Source: Streptomyces sp. CNQ-509
GTDB lineage: Bacteria > Actinomycetota > Actinomycetes > Streptomycetales > Streptomycetaceae
Length of the DNA: 64,000 bases
Direction: 5' to 3'
NCBI RefSeq assembly: GCF_001011035.1
Contig: NZ_CP011492.1
Coordinates: 2,301,501 to 2,365,500 of the forward strand
Below, in pieces: positions 29,059 through 38,348 of the stretch. How positions within the stretch are numbered: position 1 is the first letter of the stretch; each line of letters starts with the position of its first letter. Both the position numbers and the translations under genes were made by a program. A model generated the notes under the pieces. It searched no databases, was not told the origin of the DNA, and saw only the letters and a list, made by a program, of their open reading frames with translations.

Positions 29059-29861
29059 GCCGCCCGCTCCGCCCCGCGCGCCGTGTCCCGCGGGTCCAGC
29101 GCCGTCATCCGGGCCGCGACCTGCTCCGCCGTCGGCCGCTGGAGGCTGCCCGCCAGGGCACCGTCGGCGAGGAAGAGCGCCACGTCCGCGTACGACGCCG
29201 CCACCGGGTCGTGCGTGACCATGACCACCGTCGCGCCCAGGGAGTCCACCGCGTGCCGCAGCAGCGCCAGGACCTCCGCCGCCGTGCGGGTGTCCAGCGC
29301 CCCCGTCGGCTCGTCCGCGAAGATCACGTCCGGCCTGGTGACCAGCGCCCGGGCGATCGCCACCCGCTGCTGCTGGCCGCCGGACAGCTCCGCGGGCCGC
29401 CGCCTGCCGTGCGCCGCGAGGCCGACCTGCGCCAGCACCTCCGCCGCCCGCGCGTGGTCGGCGCGGAACCCGGCGAGCCGCATGGGCAGCAGGACGTTCT
29501 GCGAGACGGTCAGCGACGGCAGCAGGTTGAACGCCTGGAAGACGAACCCCAGGCGGCTGCGGCGCAGTTCGGTGAGCTTGTTCTCGCCGAGCCGCGTCAG
29601 CTCCGTACCGCCGAGGAGCACCGAGCCCGCGGTGGGCCGGTCGAGGCCCGCGGCGCACTGCAGGAGCGTGGACTTGCCGGACCCCGAGGGGCCCATGACG
29701 GCGGTGTACGTGCCCCGGGGGAGGGCGAGGTCGATGCCGCGCAGCGCGTGGACGACGCCGGCGCCGCGGCCGTAGCGCCGCTGTACGCCGCGCAGTTCGA
29801 CGGCGTGGCCCGGGGCGGGTGCCCCGTGGTCCTGCCGCTCTCCCCTGGTCCGCAGCCGCAT
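29055..29861 (-). CDS. ABC transporter ATP-binding protein (MacB/LolD type)
   Basis: A 268-aa nucleotide-binding subunit pairing with the FtsX permease. Walker A is GPSGSGKST near residue 57, the signature LSGGQQQR near 159, Walker B VIFADEPT, and the H-loop VTHD. The Q-loop [14 protein letters not shown] is the LolD/MacB form. Such pairs often have a two-component system beside them; here the neighbour is an antiporter remnant and no sensor or regulator is seen within the window. Confidence 0.94.
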   Translation of the reverse strand: MRLRTRGERQDHGAPAPGHAVELRGVQRRYGRGAGVVHALRGIDLALPRGTYTAVMGPSGSGKSTLLQCAAGLDRPTAGSVLLGGTELTRLGENKLTELRRSRLGFVFQAFNLLPSLTVSQNVLLPMRLAGFRADHARAAEVLAQVGLAAHGRRRPAELSGGQQQRVAIARALVTRPDVIFADEPTGALDTRTAAEVLALLRHAVDSLGATVVMVTHDPVAASYADVALFLADGALAGSLQRPTAEQVAARMTALDPRDTARGAERAA

Positions 29862-30041
29862 GTCGTCCGCCCTTCTTCCGTGCCGTTCGCCGTGGTGTCG
29901 CCGGGGCTGCCGCCCTGGTCATCGTGGTGTCGACGCTACGGAGCGGGGGTACGCGGGGCCATGGCGGCTGCTGGCGGACCCGGGGTGGGGTTAACCCGAG
30001 GTGGCGGCGGTGGCCGGGGGCGGAGGAGCGGGGGAAGTGGC

Positions 30042-30391
30042 TTCTTCGGCTTCGGGCTCTCGATCGACCCGGGCGACCTGCCCTCGGTCGCGGCCCCCGT
30101 GGCCCTCGCGGTACTGCTGACGATCGTGATGAACATCAGCGCGGGGCTCGCCGCGGCGAAGCTGTACGGGTTCGGGGCGAGTTCGCGCTCATCCTGGCCA
30201 CGATGGCGGCCACGGCCGGGCTCGACCGGCGGCTGTCGCCGTTCATCGCCGGGTACGTGCTGGTGCTCGCCGTGCTCGCGCCGCTGGCGGCGGGGCGGTC
30301 CCACTGGCTGGCCCGCTTCCTGCCCGGGGGCACACCGCCCGCGGGCGGGGCGGCACTGGAACCCGGGCCGGAGACGGCCGGGGCCAAGTGA
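30042..30391 (+). pseudogene. Remnant of a cation/proton antiporter C terminus
   Basis: Two adjacent plus-strand frames together read like the end of a CPA2-type (KefB-like) antiporter. The first, from 30042, gives FFGFGLSIDPGDLPS and an AAKLYGFG stretch; the second, from ~30176, gives GEFALILATMAATAGLD through SHWLARFLPGG to a TGA at 30389-30391. Intact homologues have roughly 15-20 more residues between the two parts and several hundred residues before them. The gene has thus lost its N-terminal part, suffered an internal deletion and shifted frame. No start site is seen. Confidence 0.7.
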
Positions 30392-30457
30392 CCCCGGGGA
30401 CCGGGGCGTACGCGCGCGACGGCGACGGGTGAGCGCCCCGGTCCCGGCCGGTCCGCC

Positions 30458-31600
30458 TCACTCGCGGCAGATCAGCAGCAGCGCCCGGTCGTCCTTGACG
30501 TCCTTGGCCACCTTCTCGATCAGGTGCCAGGCCGCGCCCCGGAACGTGCTCGACGCGTAGTGGTCCGCCTCGCCTATCAGCCGGTCCATGCCCTCGGTCA
30601 GATCCCGGTCCGGCGCCTCGACCAGCCCGTCCGAGAAGAGCATCAGCACGTCCCCGCGGCGCAGCGTGCCCTTCAGCGGGTCGAACTGCGCCTCCTCCAC
30701 CACGCCGAGCAGCGGCCCCTCCGCGCCCTTCTCCTCCCAGCGGCCCGTGCCGGCGCTGAGCTGCACGCCGGGCACGTGCCCCGCGGAGAACAGCTCGTAG
30801 TCCCCCGACTCCAGGTCCAGCACCAGGTGCACGGAGGTGGCGAAGCCCTCCTGCCACTCCTGGCGCAGCAGATAGCCGTTGGCGGCGGGCAGGAAGTCGT
30901 GCGGCGGCAGCGAGCCGAGCAGCCCGCCGAAGGCGCCGGAGAGCAGCAGCGCCCGCGAGCCTGCCGCCATGCCCTTGCCGGAGACGTCGGTGAGCACGGC
31001 CTCCAGGATCTGGCCGCCGTGGGTGCGGGAGGCGACGACGAAGTCGCCGGAGAAGGACTGGCCGCCGGCCGGACGCAGCGACATCTCCGCGTGCCAGCCG
31101 CGCGGCAGCCGGGGCAGCTTGCTCTGCACCCGGATCCGCTCACGCAGGTCGAAGAGCATCGTGCCGCCGCGCCGCCACGGCACGCCCACGCGGCTGCGGA
31201 ACTGCGCGACGGTCAGGCCCGTCAGCCCCACCGAGGCGATCACGAGCACGGTGCCGGGAGTGACCCGGGCGGGGCCTTCCGCGTACGGCCCGAGGAGCAT
31301 CGCCTCGACGATGAGCGCGGTCGCGGAGGCGGCGTACAGCGCGAGGAGGCTGGCGGGCCGCAGCACCAGGCCGCCGATGAAGATCGGCAGGACCAGCGCG
31401 GCGGGCGAGACCCAGGCCGGCGAGAAGAGCGTCCCGGCGGCGAGCGCGGGGATGGTCAGCAGCAGGACGACGAGGGCGATCCAGTCGGAGCCCTCACCGC
31501 GGAAGTAGTCGACACCGGCCCTGCGCACGCCGACCCGGACCCGGTGCAGCGTCTTGTGCCACCGGGCCGCTTGCGAGGTGGAACCCGCACCTCCGGCCAT
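30458..31600 (-). CDS. Membrane-associated PP2C (SpoIIE-type) serine phosphatase
   Basis: A 380-aa protein. Residues ~40-135 contain four to five TM segments; residues ~165-380 form a PP2C/SpoIIE phosphatase domain with the metal-binding motifs SGDFV, TDVSGKGM, LFSDGLVEA and the terminal DDRALLLI. Such phosphatases usually reset anti-anti-sigma factors or other phosphoproteins. No partner anti-sigma or STAS gene is adjacent. It is last in a minus-strand group after the Nei-type gene (145 bp gap). Confidence 0.88.
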   Translation of the reverse strand: MAGGAGSTSQAARWHKTLHRVRVGVRRAGVDYFRGEGSDWIALVVLLLTIPALAAGTLFSPAWVSPAALVLPIFIGGLVLRPASLLALYAASATALIVEAMLLGPYAEGPARVTPGTVLVIASVGLTGLTVAQFRSRVGVPWRRGGTMLFDLRERIRVQSKLPRLPRGWHAEMSLRPAGGQSFSGDFVVASRTHGGQILEAVLTDVSGKGMAAGSRALLLSGAFGGLLGSLPPHDFLPAANGYLLRQEWQEGFATSVHLVLDLESGDYELFSAGHVPGVQLSAGTGRWEEKGAEGPLLGVVEEAQFDPLKGTLRRGDVLMLFSDGLVEAPDRDLTEGMDRLIGEADHYASSTFRGAAWHLIEKVAKDVKDDRALLLICRE

Positions 31601-31745
31601 GCCCCGGGACCCTATCCACCCGCCGCGCCGGGCGTCGATTCACGGCGTGCCGACCGCACTCTTCGGGCGGCACTGCCGGAATCGTATGCGAATTCACGGA
31701 GTTTTGAACGAAGGAGGGCCTGCGCGAACGCAGTTGGGACGAGGG

Positions 31746-32555
31746 TCACGTGGGCTGGCACCCGGGGCACCAGAAGAGGTTGCGCGCGGCGAGCGTGGCG
31801 GTGCGTACGTCGGTGCCGCAGAGGTGGCACGGGCGGCCCGCGCGGCGGTAGACGTAGACCTCGCCGCCGTGCTCGTCGACGCGCGGCGGGCGGCCCATCG
31901 CCTCGGGCAGATGCTCCGGCCGCACGGTGTCGATGCGCCCGGTGCGCACGCCCTCGCGCATCAGCGCCGCGAGGTCCGCCCAGACCGCCTCCCAGGCGGC
32001 GCGGCCGAGGTCGCGGCCCGCGCGGTAGGGGTCGATGCCGTGCCGGAAGAGGACTTCGGTGCGGTAGATGTTGCCGACGCCGGAGATCACCCGCTGGTCC
32101 ATGAGGAGCGCGGCGATCGGCGCGCGGCTGCGCGAGATCCGCGCCCACGCCGCCTCGCCGTCGTCGCCCGCGCGCAGCGGGTCGTCGCCGAGCCGGGCGT
32201 GCACGGCGTCCTTCTCCTCCTCGGTGACCAGCTCGCACGCCGAGGGGCCGCGCAGGTCCGCGTAGCCGGCGCCGGTGGCCAGCCGCAGCCGGACGGCGCC
32301 GACGGGCGGCGGCGCGGGGCCGTCGCCGAAGCCGACCTTGCCGTAGATCCCGAGGTGGACGTGGAGGTGGCCGACGGGTCCGAAGCCGAGGAAGAGGTGC
32401 TTGCCGTGGGCGTCGGTGCCGGTGAGCCGGCAGCCGTCGATGAGCGCGGCGCCGTCGGCGAACTTGCCCTGCGGGCTGGCCGCGCGGACCGCCCGGCCGC
32501 CGAAGCGTACGCCGTACTCGACGGACAGCCGGTGGATGGTGTGGCCCTCGGGCAT
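31746..32555 (-). CDS. Fpg/Nei family DNA glycosylase
   Basis: A 269-aa base-excision repair enzyme. After Met removal the N terminus is PEGHTIHR, with the catalytic Pro and Glu of the Nei branch. A helix-two-turn-helix region (VISGVGNIYRTEVLF) and a C-terminal four-cysteine zinc finger (CHLCG and FWCPGC) complete the fold. The PEGHTIHR start points to Nei2-like actinobacterial endonuclease VIII rather than MutM. Substrate preference cannot be read from sequence. It follows rpiB by 51 bp. Confidence 0.9.
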   Translation of the reverse strand: MPEGHTIHRLSVEYGVRFGGRAVRAASPQGKFADGAALIDGCRLTGTDAHGKHLFLGFGPVGHLHVHLGIYGKVGFGDGPAPPPVGAVRLRLATGAGYADLRGPSACELVTEEEKDAVHARLGDDPLRAGDDGEAAWARISRSRAPIAALLMDQRVISGVGNIYRTEVLFRHGIDPYRAGRDLGRAAWEAVWADLAALMREGVRTGRIDTVRPEHLPEAMGRPPRVDEHGGEVYVYRRAGRPCHLCGTDVRTATLAARNLFWCPGCQPT

Positions 32556-32606
32556 ACGCCCCCTCTCGGTCCTGTCCTCTCCCGCCCGTTACGCTCGTGG
32601 CCGCCG

Positions 32607-33092
<486 letters not shown>

Positions 33093-33116
33093 GGCCCGGA
33101 GTCTACGGGCCGCGGG

Positions 33117-33734
33117 TCAGCCCCGGTGCGCACGCCCGGCGATGTGCCAGGCGGCGGGCAGCGCGCCCATCGCGAGGGCGGCCTTCAGGGCGTCGCCCAG
33201 GAGGTACGGGGTGAGGCCGAGGGAGACCGCCTCGCCCGGGGAGACGTTCAGCGAGAGCGCCAGGTACGGCACGCCCACGGCGTAGATGACGACACTGCCG
33301 AGGACCATCGTCCCGGCCGTGCGCCACACGTCGCGGTCGCCGCCGCGGCGGGCCAGCGCGCCGACGGCCGCGGCGGCGAGGAGCATCCCGAGAACGTAGC
33401 CGAACGAGGGCATGCCCCACCCCGAGGAGCCCTCCGCGAACCACGGCATCCCCGCCACCCCCGCGACCGCGTAGAGCAGGAGCGAGAGGAACGCCCGCCC
33501 GGTGCCCAGCGAGGCGCCGACGAGCAGCGCGGCGAAGGTCTGCCCGGTGACCGGCACCGGCGAGCCCGGCACGGGCACCGAGAACTGCGCGGCGGCGCCG
33601 GTGAGCGCCGCGCCGCCGGCGACGAGCGCGATGTCGCGCAGCCGGGCGCGGGCCGCGGTCGAGGCGGGCAGGACGTCGGCGAGTACGGCGCCGGGGCGCG
33701 CGCGGTGCGGGGAGGAGACGGCGGCAGTGCTCAT
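33117..33734 (-). CDS. bioY: BioY biotin transporter S component
   Basis: A 205-aa membrane protein with about six TM helices and the BioY core (VPVTGQTFAALLVGASLG, GMPWFAEG, LTPYLLGD). BioY binds biotin in the membrane and imports it alone or with an ECF energising module; none is nearby. Start ATG 33734 follows GGAGA. A minus-strand TAGCGT near 33790 could be its -10. It probably leads a bioY–rpiB–nei unit. Confidence 0.92.
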   Translation of the reverse strand: MSTAAVSSPHRARPGAVLADVLPASTAARARLRDIALVAGGAALTGAAAQFSVPVPGSPVPVTGQTFAALLVGASLGTGRAFLSLLLYAVAGVAGMPWFAEGSSGWGMPSFGYVLGMLLAAAAVGALARRGGDRDVWRTAGTMVLGSVVIYAVGVPYLALSLNVSPGEAVSLGLTPYLLGDALKAALAMGALPAAWHIAGRAHRG

Positions 33735-33911
33735 CGGGTTCTCCGGTCTCGGTTCGCGGGTCCGTCACGGGGTACGGGGACGCTGCGTACGCTAGCCGAC
33801 GGCCCCGGGCCGATCACCGTGGAAAGGTGCCAATCCCCGCCGCACATACCTGTCACTCCCCCGCACCTCCGCGGCTACCGGCCCGGGGACTGCGATTCCG
33901 GCATCCGAGCA

Positions 33912-33940
33912 GGTCACGTGAGATACGCCACACAGTGACC
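33912..33940. repeat. Inverted repeat upstream of the amino-acid permease
   Basis: GGTCAC (33912-33917) and GTGACC (33935-33940) are separated by 17 nt; the left arm also overlaps the palindrome TCACGTGA. It lies 145 bp before the permease start and 178 bp before the bioY start. It could be an operator, but no regulator is identified. Confidence 0.4.
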
Positions 33941-34084
33941 GGGTTTCACGCCGGGCCAACTGCCCGGCCGTACGCCCGACTCCCGCTGTGGAACCCCTCC
34001 AACGCCGCCTCGCCGGCCGCGGCGCACGCCCGGCGCGATGCCGCAGACTGAATCGTCCCACGCACTACCCCCCAGGACACCAGC

Positions 34085-35563
34085 ATGAGCACATCCCCCC
34101 ACCCCGACGGCACCGCGGGCGCCCCCGTGGGCGCCGCCGCAGACCCCGCCGGCATCCCCGCACCGGCCACCGCCGACGCCGCCGCACCGGCCGCGGGCCC
34201 CGTACCGTCCGCCCTCGGCACCGGCCTCAAGCAGCGCCACCTGACGATGATCGCCCTCGGCGGCGTCATCGGCGCGGGCCTCTTCGTCGGCTCCGGCGCC
34301 GGCATCGCCGCCGCCGGCCCCGGCATCGTCCTCGCGTACGCCGTCTCCGGGCTGCTCGTCATGCTCGTGATGCGGATGCTCGGCGAGATGTCCGCCGCCC
34401 ACCCCGCCTCCGGCTCCTTCTCCGTGCACGCCGAGCGGGCGCTGGGCCCGTGGGCCGGGCTCACCTCCGGCTGGATGTACTGGACGCTGCTGGGCGTCGC
34501 CATCGCCGCCGAGGCGATCGGCGCCTCGCAGATCGTCACGGGCTGGCTGCCGGGCACCGAGTCGTGGATGTGGGTCCTGCTGTTCATGGCCGTCTTCTGC
34601 GTCACGAACCTGGCGGCCGTCGGCAACTTCGGCGAGGCCGAGTTCTGGTTCGCCGGGCTGAAGGTCGCCGCGATCACCGCCTTCCTCGCCCTCGGCCTCC
34701 TCGCCGTGCTCGGCCTGCTCCCCGGCACCGACTCGCCCGGCACCGCGAACCTCACCGGTGGCGGCGACGGCTTCCTGCCCAACGGCTCCGAGGGCCTGCT
34801 CGTCGGCCTGCTCGCCTCCGTCTTCGCGTACGGCGGGCTGGAGAACGTGACCATCGCGGCCGCCGAGTCGGAGCACCCGCGGCGCGGCGTCGCCCGCGCG
34901 GTGCGTACCGCGATGTACCGGATCGCGATCTTCTACGTCGGCTCCATGCTGGTCGTCGTCGCGCTGCTCCCGTGGGACGACCCGGCGGTGAAGTCGGGTC
35001 CGTACGCCGCCGCGCTCGACCACCTCGGCATCCCGGCCGCGGGCCAGGTGATGAACGTCGTCGTGCTGGTGGCGCTGCTCTCCGCGATGAACGCCAACAT
35101 CTACGGCGCCTCGCGCATGGCGTACTCCCTGGTCGCCCGCGGCCAGGGCCCGCGCTTCCTCGGCCGGCTGACCCACCGGGTGCCGCGCCGCGCGACCGTC
35201 GCCACCTGCTCCTTCGGCTTCGCCGCCGTGCTGCTCAGCTACCGCTGGCCCGACACGCTCTTCCAGTGGCTGCTGAACATGGTCGGCGCCGCGATCCTCG
35301 TGGTCTGGGCGTTCACCGCCGTCGCCCAGTTGCGCACCCGCCGCCGGCTGGAGCGCGAGGCGCCGGAGCTGCTGACGGTACGGATGTGGGCGTACCCGTA
35401 CCTGACCTGGGCGGCGCTCGCCGCCATGGCCGGGATCCTGGTGCTGATGCTGCGCGAGCCGGACTCCCGCACCCAGCTCCTGACCACGGCGGGTCTGACC
35501 GCGGCGCTCTCCCTCGTGGGCCTGGTACGTCAGCACCGCCGGCGGGGTACCCGCATGACATGA
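34085..35563 (+). CDS. Amino acid permease (APC superfamily)
   Basis: A 492-aa, 12-TM transporter of the amino acid transporter (AAT) group, with GGVIGAGLFVGSG in TM1 near residue 58 and the conserved YGGLENVTIAAAESEHP loop. Substrates of close relatives include GABA and aromatic or basic amino acids; which one applies is not decidable here. The first ~45 residues are an Ala/Pro-rich cytoplasmic extension. It stops 37 bp before the first aminopeptidase N, so peptide breakdown and amino-acid transport may share a transcript. Confidence 0.9.
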   Translation: MSTSPHPDGTAGAPVGAAADPAGIPAPATADAAAPAAGPVPSALGTGLKQRHLTMIALGGVIGAGLFVGSGAGIAAAGPGIVLAYAVSGLLVMLVMRMLGEMSAAHPASGSFSVHAERALGPWAGLTSGWMYWTLLGVAIAAEAIGASQIVTGWLPGTESWMWVLLFMAVFCVTNLAAVGNFGEAEFWFAGLKVAAITAFLALGLLAVLGLLPGTDSPGTANLTGGGDGFLPNGSEGLLVGLLASVFAYGGLENVTIAAAESEHPRRGVARAVRTAMYRIAIFYVGSMLVVVALLPWDDPAVKSGPYAAALDHLGIPAAGQVMNVVVLVALLSAMNANIYGASRMAYSLVARGQGPRFLGRLTHRVPRRATVATCSFGFAAVLLSYRWPDTLFQWLLNMVGAAILVVWAFTAVAQLRTRRRLEREAPELLTVRMWAYPYLTWAALAAMAGILVLMLREPDSRTQLLTTAGLTAALSLVGLVRQHRRRGTRMT

Positions 35564-35600
35564 TTTCGCCATCGGACCTGCGAGACGAAGGAGTCACCCC

Positions 35601-38204
35601 GTGCCCGGTGAGAACCTGACCCGCGAGGAGGCCCGGGAGCGCGCACGGCTGCTGGAGGTCGAGGCGTACGAGGTCGAGCTCGACCTGCGCACGGCGGTGG
35701 CCCCCGCGCCCGGGCCCTTCCGGTCGGTGACCACGGTGCGGTTCCGCTGCGCCCAGCCGGGCGCGGCGACCTTCCTCGACCTCATCGCACCGGACGTGAC
35801 GGCGGTGAGCCTCAACGGGCGGGACCTCGACCCGGGCGCGGTCTTCGACGGGTCGCGGATCACGCTGGAGGACCTGGCGGCGGAGAACGAGGTCGTGGTC
35901 GACGCGCGCTGCGCGTTCAGCCGCACCGGCGAGGGCATGCACCGCTTCGTCGACCCGGAGGACGGCGAGGTCTACCTCTACACGCAGTACGAGCCGGCCG
36001 ACGCCCGCCGGGTCTTCGCCACCTTCGAACAGCCCGACCTCAAGGCCCCGTTCACCTTCACCGTCACGGCCCCAAGGCACTGGACGGTGCTCTCCGGCGG
36101 CGCGCTCGCGGGCCCCGCGGAGCTCCACCAGGACGAATCGGCGACCTGGCGGTTCGAGCCGACCAAGCCGATCTCCACGTACATCACGGCCGTCCTCGCC
36201 GGACCGTACGCCCACCTGGAGGACCGCTACACGCGCACGTTCGACGACGGCCGGGAGCTGGTCGTGCCGCTCGGCGCGCTCTGCCGCAGGTCCCTCGCCC
36301 GGCACTTCGACGCCGACGACGTCTTCACCGTCACCAAGCAGGGCCTGGACTTCTTCCACGACCACTTCGACTACCCCTACCCCTGGGGCAAGTACGACCA
36401 GGCGTTCGTGCCGGAGTACAACATCGGCGCCATGGAGAACCCCGGTCTCGTCACCTTCCGCGAGGAGTTCGTCTTCCGCGGCAAGGTCACCGACGCGGCG
36501 TACGAGCGCCGGGCGAACGTCGTGCTGCACGAGATGGCGCACATGTGGTTCGGCGACCTGGTGACCATGGAGTGGTGGGACGACCTCTGGCTCAAGGAGT
36601 CGTTCGCCGACTACATGGGCGCGCTGGCGCTCGCCGAGGCCACCCGGTTCACCGGGAGCTGGATCACCTTCGCCAACCGCCGCAAGGCGTGGGCGTACCG
36701 GGCCGACCAACTGCCGACGACCCACCCGATCACGGCCGACATCCACGACCTGGAGGCGGCCAAGCTCAACTTCGACGGCATCACGTACGCCAAGGGCGCC
36801 GCGGTGCTCAAGCAGCTCGTCGCGTACGTCGGCCGGGACGCCTTCATGGAGGGCGCCCGCCGCTACTTCAAGCGGCACGCCTTCCGCAACACCCGCCTCG
36901 CCGACCTGCTGGCCGCGCTGGAGGAGACGTCGGGCCGGGACATGTCGGCGTGGGCCGGGCCGTGGCTGCAGACCGCGGGCGTCGACACCCTCACGCCGCA
37001 GGTGACGTACGACGCGAACGAGCGGATCACCGAGCTGGCGATCCTGCGCGAGAGCCCCGGGACCGGCCCGGGCGCCGCCGCCCCGGCCCCGCGGCCGCAC
37101 CGGGTGGCCGTCGGTCTCTACGGGCAGCCGGACGCCTCCGGCGAGCTGGTGCGCTACGCGCGCGCCGAGGTCGACGTCACCGACGGGCACGCGGTCGTCG
37201 CGGAGCTGGCCGGACAGCCGCGCCCCGAGCTGATCCTCGTCAACGACGACGACCTCACCTTCTGCAAGGCCCGCTTCGACGAGGACTCGCTCGACACCGT
37301 GCGCGAGCGCCTCGACGACGTCTCCGACCCCCTCGCCCGCGCCCTGCTCTGGGCCACCGCCTGGGACCTCACCCGCGACGGCCTCATGCCCGCCCGCGAC
37401 TACCTCGACCTCGTGCTGCGCTTCGCCGGACGCGAGACCGACATCGGCGTGCTCCAGGGGCTGCACCAGCAGGCGCACTACACCGTCGACCACTACGCCG
37501 CGCCCGGGCACCGCGCCGCGGCGGAAGAGGCCCTCGCCGAGGGCGCGCTGGGCGAGCTGCGGCTCGCGCCGCCCGGCAGCGACCACCAGTTGGCGTGGGC
37601 CCGCTTCTTCGCCTCCGTCGCCGGTACGGAGCAGGACCTGCAACTGCTCCACGGCCTCCTCGACGGCCAGGCGAAGATCGACGGGCTGGACGTCGACCAG
37701 GAGCTGCGCTGGGAGGTGCTGCTGCCGCTCGTCGCCCACGGCGCCGCCGACGCGGCGGCCGTCGACGCCGAACTGGCCCGCGACGACACCGCGTCCGGCA
37801 AGCGCCACCAGGTACGCTGCCTGGCCGCCCGGCCCGACGCGCGGGTGAAGGAGGCGGCGTGGACCGCCGTCGTGGACTCCGACGAGCTGTCCAACGCGAT
37901 GGTCGAGGCGACCATCTCCGGCTTCACGCGGCCGGGGCAGCGGGACCTCCTCGCGCCGTACGCGCCGCGGTACTTCGAGGCGATCGAGCGGATCTGGCGG
38001 GAGCGGACGATCGAGAGCGCCATGGCGGTCGTACGGGGCCTCTACCCGGCGCTGCAGGCGCACCGGGGGACGCTGGACGCGACGGACACCTGGCTGCGGG
38101 AGACCGACGGCACGGCGCCGCCGGCGCTGCGGCGGCTGGTGTGGGAGGCGCGCGACGACCTGGCGCGCGCGTTGCGTGCGCAGGAGCGCGACGGGCAGGA
38201 GTGA
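35601..38204 (+). CDS. pepN: Aminopeptidase N (M1), copy 1
   Basis: An 867-aa zinc aminopeptidase removing N-terminal residues from peptides in the cytoplasm. The exopeptidase motif GAMEN is at 276-280 and the zinc site is His310-Glu311-x-x-His314 with Glu333. The usual NESFA reads KESFA, which keeps the zinc ligand. The C-terminal helical (ERAP1-like) domain is complete. GTG 35601 is preceded by GAAGGAG. It is a paralogue of the gene at 46577, with the same domain plan and many shared stretches. Confidence 0.95.
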   Translation: MPGENLTREEARERARLLEVEAYEVELDLRTAVAPAPGPFRSVTTVRFRCAQPGAATFLDLIAPDVTAVSLNGRDLDPGAVFDGSRITLEDLAAENEVVVDARCAFSRTGEGMHRFVDPEDGEVYLYTQYEPADARRVFATFEQPDLKAPFTFTVTAPRHWTVLSGGALAGPAELHQDESATWRFEPTKPISTYITAVLAGPYAHLEDRYTRTFDDGRELVVPLGALCRRSLARHFDADDVFTVTKQGLDFFHDHFDYPYPWGKYDQAFVPEYNIGAMENPGLVTFREEFVFRGKVTDAAYERRANVVLHEMAHMWFGDLVTMEWWDDLWLKESFADYMGALALAEATRFTGSWITFANRRKAWAYRADQLPTTHPITADIHDLEAAKLNFDGITYAKGAAVLKQLVAYVGRDAFMEGARRYFKRHAFRNTRLADLLAALEETSGRDMSAWAGPWLQTAGVDTLTPQVTYDANERITELAILRESPGTGPGAAAPAPRPHRVAVGLYGQPDASGELVRYARAEVDVTDGHAVVAELAGQPRPELILVNDDDLTFCKARFDEDSLDTVRERLDDVSDPLARALLWATAWDLTRDGLMPARDYLDLVLRFAGRETDIGVLQGLHQQAHYTVDHYAAPGHRAAAEEALAEGALGELRLAPPGSDHQLAWARFFASVAGTEQDLQLLHGLLDGQAKIDGLDVDQELRWEVLLPLVAHGAADAAAVDAELARDDTASGKRHQVRCLAARPDARVKEAAWTAVVDSDELSNAMVEATISGFTRPGQRDLLAPYAPRYFEAIERIWRERTIESAMAVVRGLYPALQAHRGTLDATDTWLRETDGTAPPALRRLVWEARDDLARALRAQERDGQE

Positions 38205-38217
38205 GCCGTCGGGGGCG

Positions 38218-38233
38218 CGGCCCGTACGGGCCG
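38218..38233 (+). terminator. Palindrome after pepN copy 1
   Basis: CGGCCCGTACGGGCCG is a 16-bp perfect palindrome 14 bp past the stop. As RNA it would need to open a loop, so a terminator role is only possible. Confidence 0.35.
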
Positions 38234-38348
38234 GGGGCACCTCTGCTCGACAGTCGAACGTGTGGTCATTGGCCCCGGCTTGTCCGTATTCTTCGACGGC
38301 CCTGTAACAGCGGTTAGGGGAGGGTGGGCCGCCGGGAATCCAGCGGCC

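Noticed and set aside
25384..29775. 1463-codon plus-strand frame opposite the ABC transporter genes
   Set aside because: It is an antisense shadow of the permease and ATPase, whose Walker and signature motifs are intact on the minus strand.
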